Part shown: piece by piece, positions 36,066 through 44,431 of the stretch
How the letters are laid out: each line of letters opens with the position of its first letter
Position numbering within the stretch: position 1 is the stretch's first letter
Assembly (NCBI GenBank): GCA_002724925.1
Contig: PBQA01000037.1
Location: 62,001-126,000 of the forward strand
Direction: 5' to 3'
DNA: 64,000 nucleotides
From: Oceanospirillaceae bacterium
GTDB lineage: Bacteria > Pseudomonadota > Gammaproteobacteria > Pseudomonadales > Oceanobacteraceae
Made by a program: the position numbers and the translations under genes
Notes under the pieces: generated by a model
Told to the model about the DNA's origin: nothing
Databases searched by the model: none
What the model saw: only the letters and a program-made list of their open reading frames with translations

Positions 36066-36947
36066 TCAGGGTCTCAGCAAAAATTCGCGCGCATCCTTGA
36101 CGCTGATTTCCGGAATTTCTTCCATCGGCATATGACCCGCGTTGTCATAAATCACAGACTCTGAATTACGGATATTTTTCATAAATGATTTTACGTGGCG
36201 CAGGGGGATCCAGCGATCTTTTTTACCCCACATAATCAGCGTCGGCTGGTTCATTTTTTTCATGTAGCCTGTCCGGAATCCACCGGTATTGCGGATGAAG
36301 TGAACGACACGGGCAGACGCGGCTCTATTGCCCTCGCGCATCGACAAATCATAATAAAGATCGACTTTTTCTTTGGTGACCTTTGAGCGATCACCATAGA
36401 CATCTTTAATAACCGCCCAGAACGCTGACTTTGGATATTTTACCGCTTGACTGAGAAAGGTTGCTCCCGGTAGGGCCAGAGAAATCAGCAACCAGGGAGT
36501 AACGAACAGAAAGCCCGCAGAATCAATAAGAATGACCTTCTTCACCTTCTCCGGGTAGCGACCCGCAAATTCCCAACTCATCCAGCCGCCCAATGAGTTG
36601 CCGGCGACCATGCACTCTGAAATGCCCAGAGCGTCTGTAAAATCATTGAGGAATTCACTGTAGATATGTTTGAACATTCCCTTCGGGTGTGGGCCAGTCA
36701 GACCGTAATTGGGTGCATCGAGAGCGATGACGCGAAAGTCCTCTTTTAGAGTATCAATCCATTCTTCCCAGGTGTGCAGTGATGAGAACATGCCATGAAG
36801 TAAGATCAGTACCGGGCCCTCGCCAACATCACGATAATGAACATCCATTCCCTGCACCTGAATGAATTTAGAATCAGCGTAGGCGTGTCGGCGCTTAATC
36901 TCATCCAGTGGAATGCCATACTTCTCTGTAAACAACGACTGCAGCAT
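36066..36947 (-). CDS. Alpha/beta hydrolase (paralogue B)
   Basis: 293 aa from the ATG at 36947, which has an AGAGG ribosome binding site 6 nt upstream; an ATG seven codons earlier is less well placed. Triad: S118 in AGNSLGG, D244 in WGKKDRW, H272 in AGHMPMEEIPE; the oxyanion block is LLHGMFSSLHTWEEW. Shared unusual segments with paralogue A (VYGD-R/K-R, HxPMEEIPExSVKDAxEFL) show that the two are duplicates of one ancestral gene. Cytoplasmic; substrate unknown, perhaps an ester. Confidence 0.88.
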   Translation of the reverse strand: MLQSLFTEKYGIPLDEIKRRHAYADSKFIQVQGMDVHYRDVGEGPVLILLHGMFSSLHTWEEWIDTLKEDFRVIALDAPNYGLTGPHPKGMFKHIYSEFLNDFTDALGISECMVAGNSLGGWMSWEFAGRYPEKVKKVILIDSAGFLFVTPWLLISLALPGATFLSQAVKYPKSAFWAVIKDVYGDRSKVTKEKVDLYYDLSMREGNRAASARVVHFIRNTGGFRTGYMKKMNQPTLIMWGKKDRWIPLRHVKSFMKNIRNSESVIYDNAGHMPMEEIPEISVKDAREFLLRP

Positions 36948-37037
36948 GCTGGCCTCTGTAATCCGCAATGTTGGCGACCGTAGACGCCATGGCTGGTAAA
37001 ATTGAGCCTTAGTTTATCAGACACCTGTATTATCACT

Positions 37038-37490
37038 ATGGTCGAAACGGACTTTTTTAACCTGATCATCGAGACTGGCATGATGTTTCTGCTCGCATTT
37101 GCAGCGGGCTCAGTGCTGCCTGTCGGGTCTGAATGGTATCTGGTGTTATTGCTTGAACAAGGCGCTATCGCCTGGCTGGTGACCAGTGCGGCAATTCTGG
37201 GAAACACAGGTGGGGGGTGGTTGACGTTCGCATTGGGTCGGGGTGGCAGAAAGCTCTATGAGCGCTCGCACGAGGTACCGCGACGTTTCCGGGCCGCAGA
37301 GACGTTGTTCGCCCGCTATGGCAGCTGGTCCTTGTTGTTCAGCTGGGTGCCTTTGTTGGGCGATATTCTGGTTGCTCTCGCAGGTGCTGCGCAGCTGCCG
37401 TGGAAGCGTTCTCTGGTGCTTATTTTTATCGGTAAGGCGTTGCGCTACTACCTCGTATACCGTGTTTGGGCCGGATTAACAGATCTATGA
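37038..37490 (+). CDS. YqaA-family inner-membrane protein (DedA/SNARE-associated-like)
   Basis: 150 aa from ATG 37038. The conserved half-helix motif FAAGSVLPVGSEWYLVLLL and the following GNTGGGWLTFALGR, RYGSWSLLFSWVPLLGDI and GKALRYYLVY are the VTT/DedA-like fold of the YqaA family, whose members influence membrane homeostasis. About four membrane segments. The frame is open for 12 codons upstream. Its TGA overlaps the next ATG (ATGA), linking it to the pseudouridine synthase. Confidence 0.85.
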   Translation: MVETDFFNLIIETGMMFLLAFAAGSVLPVGSEWYLVLLLEQGAIAWLVTSAAILGNTGGGWLTFALGRGGRKLYERSHEVPRRFRAAETLFARYGSWSLLFSWVPLLGDILVALAGAAQLPWKRSLVLIFIGKALRYYLVYRVWAGLTDL

Positions 37491-38449
37491 GTCACCGACT
37501 GAAGGCGACCTTGTTTGAAGAAGATGACGGGAGAACGCCTGCGGACTTCATAGCCTGGCTATTACCGAGGCATTCAGAACTTGAGCGAGCTCAGCTTCTG
37601 GTCTCAGCCACGATAGATGGTCAGCCTTTGGCTGAGTCCCGACAACTGCCCGGCGAAGGTGAGTTTTCCGTCATGCTCGACGATCACCATGAGGATACAG
37701 TGTCGAATGATTGGTGCATCGTCTGGGAACGTCACGACCTGATGGTCATATTTAAACCGCATCAACTGCCCGTAAGCCGCACCACACGTAACTTGTTCGG
37801 TACGTTGATTTCAGAAATACGTAGGCATACACCCTGGCGAGATGCTCGCCTGTTGCATCGTCTTGATGCCGAAACCGCTGGTCTTATTCTTGTCGCGAAA
37901 CATGAAGCAGCAGACCGGCGTTGGAAGAAACGCCTCAGCCGATTGGTCGCGGTTAAAGAGTATTATGCGCGTGTGTGGGGAGTACCGTCCTGGGAGCACC
38001 GGGAAGACTTTACCCCCTTGTCAGAGCGCACTGACAGCGAGATACGAACCAGAATGTATCCTGTCACTGATGGAGATTCTGACGCATACCGAAACGTGAA
38101 GCAGTGTCACTCGGAGTTTGATGTTATCAAGACAGAGGGAGAGACCTCTTTAATCCGCTGTCGGATTTATACCGGCCGTAAGCATCAGATTCGTGCTCAC
38201 CTCGCAGCGCAGGGGCATCCCATTGTGGGCGATAAGATCTATTCATGTGATGGCAGCTTCTATCTGAAGCGATTGCAATCACCTCTCTCGACGGATGACT
38301 TTGAAACGCTGGGCGCCGAATGCCAGTTGCTGGTGGCGAGCACGTTGGTACTTAACCTTCCGGGTGAGGAAGTCACTGTTACTCTTCCTTCAGCGCTTTG
38401 TCATCCGACAGAGATTGAGCTGGCACGAGAATACTTGTCGTATAAGTGA
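37487..38449 (+). CDS. RluA-family pseudouridine synthase
   Basis: 320 aa from ATG 37487. The catalytic aspartate is D127 in LLHRLDAETAGL, the RluA signature; VIFKPHQLPVS, YTGRKHQIRAHLAAQGHPI and VGDKIY are further family blocks. There is no clear S4 domain, although the first 70 residues are poorly conserved. It isomerises uridines in rRNA or tRNA; the site is not predictable. Translationally coupled to yqaA by ATGA. Its last 71 bp overlap the convergent binding-protein gene. Confidence 0.92.
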   Translation: MSHRLKATLFEEDDGRTPADFIAWLLPRHSELERAQLLVSATIDGQPLAESRQLPGEGEFSVMLDDHHEDTVSNDWCIVWERHDLMVIFKPHQLPVSRTTRNLFGTLISEIRRHTPWRDARLLHRLDAETAGLILVAKHEAADRRWKKRLSRLVAVKEYYARVWGVPSWEHREDFTPLSERTDSEIRTRMYPVTDGDSDAYRNVKQCHSEFDVIKTEGETSLIRCRIYTGRKHQIRAHLAAQGHPIVGDKIYSCDGSFYLKRLQSPLSTDDFETLGAECQLLVASTLVLNLPGEEVTVTLPSALCHPTEIELAREYLSYK

Positions 38450-39353
38450 CTGTTGGCACATCTTCGTTTTGAGCCAGGCGTCTGAGTTGCTCGTACACAA
38501 GTCGTCCCATATCTTCAAAGTCGATGCTCACCAGCCCATAGAGCAAATGCTCTCGCAGCATTTCACGGTGCCCTGTACTGATTTTCCCAACACCCGCAAT
38601 GATTCGGGTATTCATCTCTTCCTCCTCAAGCGCGTACATAGCCGCCTTGAATGCACGTTCATTGATGACTGGCCAATGCCCGACAGAGACCAGTAAGTCA
38701 GGCTGGATGTCGCGCAGGATACCTGTTAACTGATGCAAGGCCTCCCGGTGATTCGCATTAGGTAATTTGGGGCAACGGGTTGGCTCCGACCAGCCGCCTT
38801 CGCCGGATAAGCGCTGCCCAGACTCCATCGGAATATTGCCGGCGAGGTAGCGGCGCAGGGCATCAACCCGAATTGCGAGGTTGGGGTCGTGATCTACCGT
38901 CATGATACAGAGGGTTCCGGCCTCCGGAGAGGCCAGCGATGCCAACCTGCCCAGGTCTCGTCCAAAGGTTTCGTTGTCAGCCCCGACGTAAGGCAGAGAG
39001 GCGAGTTCTTCGCCCTCCTTGAAAGGCGAGTCGAATGTCATAACGGGAATACTGGCGTGAGTCAGCCGGTCGGCAATGAAGGATGACTGCGTCACCGAAA
39101 CCGCAATCGCAGAGTAGCGTCCACTCGCGAGTGCGGCCTCAATCGCCCGTGCTTGTAAGTGCGCGTTTGCAGGCTCTGGAGAGCCCAGCAACTCGCAAAA
39201 ATTACCGTCCAGCCGCGCGGCTCTGTCGCAAGCCTTCCAGGCCAGCACAAAATTCGGATCAGAGGTGCTCTTGGCTACCAGTCCGAAGATCTGTTGTTCG
39301 GCGCTGACTTGAGCAGACCAGATCAGGACCAGAGAAATCAGGAAGTATTTCAT
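38379..39353 (-). CDS. Periplasmic substrate-binding protein (sugar-binding type), stand-alone
   Basis: 324 aa with a Sec signal peptide (MKYFLISLVLIWSAQVSA-E). The remainder is the type I periplasmic-binding fold of ribose/LacI-like proteins: FGLVAKSTSDPNFVLAW opens the domain, and MTFDSPFKEGEELASLPYVGADN (split here by the hinge) and LVSVGHWPVINER follow. No permease or ATPase gene is adjacent, so it may serve a remote ABC system or a chemoreceptor/kinase. It starts at the ATG at 39353. Its 3' end overlaps the pseudouridine synthase gene by 71 bp. Confidence 0.82.
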   Translation of the reverse strand: MKYFLISLVLIWSAQVSAEQQIFGLVAKSTSDPNFVLAWKACDRAARLDGNFCELLGSPEPANAHLQARAIEAALASGRYSAIAVSVTQSSFIADRLTHASIPVMTFDSPFKEGEELASLPYVGADNETFGRDLGRLASLASPEAGTLCIMTVDHDPNLAIRVDALRRYLAGNIPMESGQRLSGEGGWSEPTRCPKLPNANHREALHQLTGILRDIQPDLLVSVGHWPVINERAFKAAMYALEEEEMNTRIIAGVGKISTGHREMLREHLLYGLVSIDFEDMGRLVYEQLRRLAQNEDVPTVTYTTSILVPAQSLSDDKALKEE

Positions 39354-39433
39354 TGATAATGTTATCAATTCTCATTGGGCTGTACATAATCAAGATATAC
39401 CCTATGGCCTGTTTGGCAAGGTGCGCGAGAAAC

Positions 39434-39460
39434 AAAAAACCGGACACTTGGCCCGGTTTT
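39434..39460 (-). terminator. Terminator of the large TSP3-repeat gene
   Basis: On the minus strand: AAAACCGGGC-CAAGTG-TCCGGTTTTTTG. It is of the same ACCGGGC/GCCCGGT class as the two further terminators in this block. Confidence 0.85.
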
Positions 39461-39482
39461 ATATAGCAGTTACAGCGTGGTA

Positions 39483-42400
39483 TCAGGATGCTAACCGTCG
39501 ACGTGCCATCACGCCGAGAGAGCCAAGGAGTAGCCAGAACAGATTGACTGCACCGCCGCTGCTGCCGCTATTTCTACTGGAAGGCCATTCTTCTTGTGAA
39601 GATATCTCTGATGACTGTAGCTTAACGAGGTCCGCCGAGAAAAAGCCCAAGCCCTCTGCATAAGTCTCTGAGGCACTTACGTCGTTGTCATACATCAGCT
39701 CAACTGTATTAACGGTTGTCCCATTAAAATCAGCCTGTCCCCGGCCAATTAATGTCAGGTTATAGCTGTCAGTGAAAATACCCATCAAGTTACCATCTTC
39801 AAATCTTTCGTAACTGTACGCTATGATTATTGGTTCACCTGGCACTAATTCTGCGGGCATTACTAACTTATCGGTAAATTGCCAGCGTAATTCGCTTTCC
39901 TCGCAAACCTGCTCTATGTGATAAATACCGTCGGAGCGGGCCTCTAGTATGCTGTAGCAGTCGTCGTCATTAAACCAGCGTTTGTATTGGTTGTTTCCTA
40001 TTGTCTCCATAGTGATTTCGTACTCGCCATAATAGTCGTTTACGTAGGAGTTTTTCAGGCTTCCCAGCGGGAAGTAGGGTCGAAGGCCCACACTGGAGAA
40101 TGTATCGGCATCGCTGACAGAGCTGCCTATTTTCATTTCGATGAAGTCGGCGACGCCGTCTGCATCAGAGTCATACCAGATACCTTCGGATTTCATAGGA
40201 TCTCTGCCCAGAGCCTCTTCATCACGATTGTCGAGTCCATCTCCGTCAATGTCGTCATCGCACAGATCACCCAAGAAGTCTCTATCGGTATCAGTTTGTT
40301 CAGGGTTAGCAGTGCTAGGGCAATTATCATCCCAGTCGCTGAAACCATCACCATCACTGTCATTATCGCCATAGGTGTATTCACAAGCGTCACCTATGCC
40401 ATCGCCGTCACTATCACTCTGGCCGGGGTTGTAGTCCCACTCACAATTATCAACGAAGTCGGCTATGCCGTCCGCATCCCAGTCATCAAAGTAGCTATCA
40501 CATGCATCACCCCGGCCATCCTTATCCGAATCGATCTGGTCAGGGTTTGGCGTTGAGTAGCAGTTATCAGTGTCATCGGAAATGCCATCATCGTCCCAGT
40601 CTGGTCCGATATAGATCTGATATTCAATATCGTCGATGATAATCTGCTCGTCAGGGTCATTCCAATTATTAGACGGTACCTGTAACTCCATCCTCACTTG
40701 CTGAATACCGTCAGGAATATCAGAACTGTCAATATACCGATATCCATCTCTGTACTGCGCTGTTACCTCTGAGTCACCAATATAGATTTTCAGAATAGGT
40801 GAGCTGCCGTAGGAGTTATCACTTGATCTGTTGAATCGCAAATCGCCGCTACCATCAAAGTCGGCATAAAATTCAATATAAGGAAGTAAAGATCCCAACT
40901 CCGCTGCCGGACCGCGCAGGTCGTATCCCTCCGCTTCATAGCCACTGTCCTCAAGAATGAACCATTCACCGCCGTGAGTTAGGACCGTTGAGGGAATCAG
41001 GCCGTCATCAAAATTAATGGTAAACTGACCTGTAAAAGGGGCAGGTGAGTCCACGGATATATCAGTTCCGGTCCGGTATTCGTAATAATTCGGAAGACCG
41101 TCGTTGTCCTTGTCCTGATTGCGATCAGTATCGCTGAGAGGGTCAAGTCCGTTGGCTGTTTCAATATCATTCGGGATGCCATCGCCGTCAATATCACTGT
41201 CGCAGGCATCACCAATATAGTCATTGTCCTGGTCTGCCTGGTCGCTGTTCGAATCAGAGAGGCAATTATCGAAGAGGTCACTGACAGTGTCACCGTCGGT
41301 ATCTCCTCCAGACGCGATGTTGTAGCGGCTGATTGTGGTGCCTTCAAAGCTCACGCGGATGACGCCCAGGAATGTGGCGTTATAGACCAGTCGAAGGTCG
41401 TCGGGGCTGCCTTTAGCAACGAATGACGTCAATTCCCCATCTGCCGACCAGACCTGCAGACCTGATTTATCACCGGAAACTGTTATTAACTGATTTGCGG
41501 GGTAGGCGGCTTGGTATATATCACTGCTGAGGGTCTGGTCATTTGACAGAGTATCGAGCTTGATAAGCTTACCGGTAGTAAGAACTGCTTTGCCAAGTTC
41601 AGGTAAGACGAACAGGTCGCGCTCTACCTGAACTCCTGTTGATAGGGAGGAAGAAGCTACACGACTTTCGGTTGATGTGTCGTAGCTGTGTTTATTGAGA
41701 TAGGTCCGGTATAGCTGATAATAGGCTTCTTCTGACTCAATCCAATATGACGGATTCAGGCTATAGAATTGGTTTATGAATAGACTCAGAAAGTTACCTG
41801 AAGGATCAACTGAGTGCTTACGATCAAACGATCCATAACCTATTTCAATTTTATCCATAAATACGGCGATATCGGACCAGTCAGAACCGGGCATATATGT
41901 CAGCGCCGCGACCCTTGGAGTATCATCGCTAAAGTCTATTTTTCTAAGATACCCATCCGTATGAACACTGTATACCGAGTCAGAGTATTCGTCGTACGCG
42001 AGCTGAAGAGCATCTGATTCTATAAAGTAGCTCTTTGTGAACTCTCCCTCTTCTACGTCCCAGATATAAAGCCCGTTTGTTTCAGCATCGTAAATGATCG
42101 CCTCACCGGATTGTGTTGTCAGAATTTTCTCTGGAATGATTTGAGAGGTATTGGCAGGTAGTGGAGGAGATGTATTGAAGATTACAGGCGGAACGATATC
42201 ACTTTCGGGAGAAATATATTCTGAAGTAAACCCAGTATCGGTGATGTTCAGTGCGACATACTCATCGGCAAACGCTGATAAATAAGCAAAGCTGTCTGAT
42301 AGTGTGTAGAAACCAGTTTCAACGCCTTGCTCTGAGTACTGGATTAACTCGCCTTCGCTATCCAGTATCGCTATTGCCCCATCAATTCTCGAGGTTGCAA

Positions 42401-43076
42401 CAGCATTGCTTGACGGTAGACGTGCTATGATTTTCTGTTCTGCAATATTCAGTATGTAGCCTGACTGAACTAAAGCCTCTGAGCTACTCAGAGTGATGGC
42501 ATCTCTGTACTCTCCGTAGTTGCTTGAATAGAGTTGGTAGCAACTTGATGACAGATAGTCAGCGTCGGTTTTTACCAATTTGCACACACTATTGGAACTC
42601 TGATATACCAGCATGTTCGAAAGCTTTCCGCTTTTAAAGCTTATTTGGTTTGATGATATCGAACGGCTCGCTATCTCTAGGCCTGCTTCATTATATAGGC
42701 GAGCGTAATTGTCGGACTCTCCAGTAATTATGTAGCCATTATCAATAGCTACTCCCCTCACGTTCGCTGGTGTTCCACCTAGGTAGGACACACTGAGGTC
42801 AGTTAAGGATATTGCTCGAATTTCACGACTGTTTGCTACGACGATCTTGTCTTGAGAAATAGCAAGGTGTTGAGCCGTTGAGGGAAGATCAATGGCTGTT
42901 AACTCCGTGCCCGATGCGAGATCAAACCTGAGAATTTGATTCCTATCAGTCAGTGCGTAAACAATACCGTCGAACTCACGGGTTTCCAGAACTGCGGAAT
43001 AAGCGGGAAGTACAATAAGTAACGTGAGAAGAGCGCCCACGAGCCAGCTACGGAGGGTCATAGATACTACATCCAT
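39483..43076 (-). CDS. Large secreted TSP3-repeat protein with GlyGly-CTERM anchor
   Basis: 1197 aa. A signal peptide (about 6-28) is followed by a long beta-rich region (about 30-590) with repeated LASGTELTAID/ISLTDLSVSYLGG-like blades, probably a propeller; a first cluster of calcium-binding thrombospondin type 3 repeats (about 592-675, DxDxDG); a beta-sandwich-like segment (about 680-830); a second TSP3 cluster (about 835-985); a C-terminal domain also present in the neighbour; and the GlyGly-CTERM tail SSGGAVNLFWLLLGSLG + ARRR. That tail is cleaved by rhombosortase for surface display or type II secretion. No catalytic motif seen. A paralogue of shorter form lies directly upstream. Confidence 0.88.
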   Translation of the reverse strand: MDVVSMTLRSWLVGALLTLLIVLPAYSAVLETREFDGIVYALTDRNQILRFDLASGTELTAIDLPSTAQHLAISQDKIVVANSREIRAISLTDLSVSYLGGTPANVRGVAIDNGYIITGESDNYARLYNEAGLEIASRSISSNQISFKSGKLSNMLVYQSSNSVCKLVKTDADYLSSSCYQLYSSNYGEYRDAITLSSSEALVQSGYILNIAEQKIIARLPSSNAVATSRIDGAIAILDSEGELIQYSEQGVETGFYTLSDSFAYLSAFADEYVALNITDTGFTSEYISPESDIVPPVIFNTSPPLPANTSQIIPEKILTTQSGEAIIYDAETNGLYIWDVEEGEFTKSYFIESDALQLAYDEYSDSVYSVHTDGYLRKIDFSDDTPRVAALTYMPGSDWSDIAVFMDKIEIGYGSFDRKHSVDPSGNFLSLFINQFYSLNPSYWIESEEAYYQLYRTYLNKHSYDTSTESRVASSSLSTGVQVERDLFVLPELGKAVLTTGKLIKLDTLSNDQTLSSDIYQAAYPANQLITVSGDKSGLQVWSADGELTSFVAKGSPDDLRLVYNATFLGVIRVSFEGTTISRYNIASGGDTDGDTVSDLFDNCLSDSNSDQADQDNDYIGDACDSDIDGDGIPNDIETANGLDPLSDTDRNQDKDNDGLPNYYEYRTGTDISVDSPAPFTGQFTINFDDGLIPSTVLTHGGEWFILEDSGYEAEGYDLRGPAAELGSLLPYIEFYADFDGSGDLRFNRSSDNSYGSSPILKIYIGDSEVTAQYRDGYRYIDSSDIPDGIQQVRMELQVPSNNWNDPDEQIIIDDIEYQIYIGPDWDDDGISDDTDNCYSTPNPDQIDSDKDGRGDACDSYFDDWDADGIADFVDNCEWDYNPGQSDSDGDGIGDACEYTYGDNDSDGDGFSDWDDNCPSTANPEQTDTDRDFLGDLCDDDIDGDGLDNRDEEALGRDPMKSEGIWYDSDADGVADFIEMKIGSSVSDADTFSSVGLRPYFPLGSLKNSYVNDYYGEYEITMETIGNNQYKRWFNDDDCYSILEARSDGIYHIEQVCEESELRWQFTDKLVMPAELVPGEPIIIAYSYERFEDGNLMGIFTDSYNLTLIGRGQADFNGTTVNTVELMYDNDVSASETYAEGLGFFSADLVKLQSSEISSQEEWPSSRNSGSSGGAVNLFWLLLGSLGVMARRRLAS

Positions 43077-43166
43077 GTAAAAAATAATTATCGATATGGT
43101 ATCAAATGGTTGAATTTTGATCTATGTCGTCTGCCGACACTGACGGCTGAGGCCCGCTTAATTTAC

Positions 43167-43194
43167 AAAAACCGGGCAGTCAGCCCGGTTTTTT
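43167..43194 (-). terminator. Terminator of the shorter TSP3-repeat gene
   Basis: AAAACCGGGC-AGTCA-GCCCGGTTTTTT, symmetrical, so active in both directions; nearly identical to the hairpin at 44374-44402. Confidence 0.88.
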
Positions 43195-43213
43195 AAACGT
43201 TTTGCTTGCAGTC

Positions 43214-44293
43214 TCATACTGTCAGGCGCCGGCGTGATAGCAGGCTAAGAGAAGCGAGTACCAGCCAGAACAGGTTGACTGCGCCGCCACCTCCGCCACC
43301 GGAAGAGGACTCTGGCTCTACTCTCTCGGTCTGTTCTTCATCCGGTAGTGCTGCTGCAACGGCCGCGACATCAACACGACTGTTAATTTTATAGTCGATC
43401 AGGTTCATGTAGTGCGTGCCGTATAAACCAATGTCTTTGAGGTAGATGTAATATACGCCGCGGCTGAACACTGATGAGGCGAGAGTTATGTATTCTCTAC
43501 TTTCGTCGTTAAAGATCATTTCGCCTCGATCAATCATATAAATGATGTGATCCAGGCAGTGCTCATAAGTACATTTTGAATCGCCAGAGGATACAACAGT
43601 TCCCCCCTCCTGGATCTCGAAAGGCAGATGTAATAAATCAATCTCTTCGATGCCTGAATTCCATTCACCTTCTACAAAATAATCCCGGTATAGGCTCTTA
43701 AGGTATATGCCGTCCTTACCGATTCGATAGTAGTGATCACCCTCCCCGAACAGGGCATAGCTTGTATTTTTATAAATTCCCGGCGAGTCTTCATCGACAG
43801 TTTCAGTGAACTCTTGGTTGTAGGTAGGCGGCTCGATAGTGACTTGAGCACGATAGGTATATTCAATATCTCCTAATGGCACGTAGTCAGTCAGCGAGAG
43901 TGTCGCGAAGTCATCCGCTACGAAAGGGTCGGTTCCTGTATTCAACTCGTATATGTCGTTAGCGCCGTCGCCATCGGAATCTGTGTTGGTAGTATGAATT
44001 ACATTCCCTATGGAGTCTTTGCCTAGGTCAGTCCCTCTGGAATCCCTGTATTCAAGCTGATCCTCAATTTCATCGGGAACTCCATCAACATCATCATCCG
44101 GATTACATGCATCACCGAGGAAAACAACATCGAAAAAGAGGGATTCTTGTTCTGAATTGTGCTCGGTTGGACAGTTGTCTCGTGCATCAGCGATCCCATC
44201 TCCATCGTAGTCGGGGTCAGCGAGGACTGCCTGGCTCAACAGGACAGTTGTGAATAGAAGGGGGATTAACTGTAGGCGGAACATCAATAACAT
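43214..44293 (-). CDS. Secreted TSP3-repeat protein with GlyGly-CTERM anchor (short paralogue)
   Basis: 359 aa from the ATG at 44293; the frame is open 10 codons further and ATG 44284 is also possible. A signal peptide ends ...LLSQAVLA-D; TSP3 calcium-binding repeats (about 28-125, DYDGDGIADARDNCP and DTDSDGDGANDIYE-like) follow. A domain opening with DYVPLGDIEYTY corresponds to YFPLGSLKNSY of the large neighbour, and the tail SSSGGGGGGAVNLFWLVLAS + SRRR is a GlyGly-CTERM sorting signal. Probably surface-exposed or released, calcium-stabilised; function unknown. Confidence 0.86.
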   Translation of the reverse strand: MLLMFRLQLIPLLFTTVLLSQAVLADPDYDGDGIADARDNCPTEHNSEQESLFFDVVFLGDACNPDDDVDGVPDEIEDQLEYRDSRGTDLGKDSIGNVIHTTNTDSDGDGANDIYELNTGTDPFVADDFATLSLTDYVPLGDIEYTYRAQVTIEPPTYNQEFTETVDEDSPGIYKNTSYALFGEGDHYYRIGKDGIYLKSLYRDYFVEGEWNSGIEEIDLLHLPFEIQEGGTVVSSGDSKCTYEHCLDHIIYMIDRGEMIFNDESREYITLASSVFSRGVYYIYLKDIGLYGTHYMNLIDYKINSRVDVAAVAAALPDEEQTERVEPESSSGGGGGGAVNLFWLVLASLSLLSRRRLTV

Positions 44294-44373
44294 CCATATT
44301 TGAATCTCTCCGGATACTACCACGAAGAATTTCTGTGGGGTTTAGCTTTACGCGACAAGTAATGGGTTGACAT

Positions 44374-44402
44374 AAAAAACCGGGCAGTCAGCCCGGTTTT
44401 TT
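44374..44402 (-). terminator. Terminator of tkt
   Basis: AAAAAACCGGGC-AGTCA-GCCCGGTTTTTT. It lies between the tkt stop (minus strand) and the start of the shorter TSP3 gene and shares its whole stem and loop with the hairpin at 43167-43194. Confidence 0.9.
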
Positions 44403-44431
44403 AACGACTTTGAATACTACTTAGCAAGCAG

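Noticed and set aside
39987..40556. 189-codon plus-strand frame within the TSP3 region
   Set aside because: A mirror artefact of the Asp/Gly-rich calcium repeats (GAT/GAC codons read backwards give Val/Ile/Ser-rich frames).
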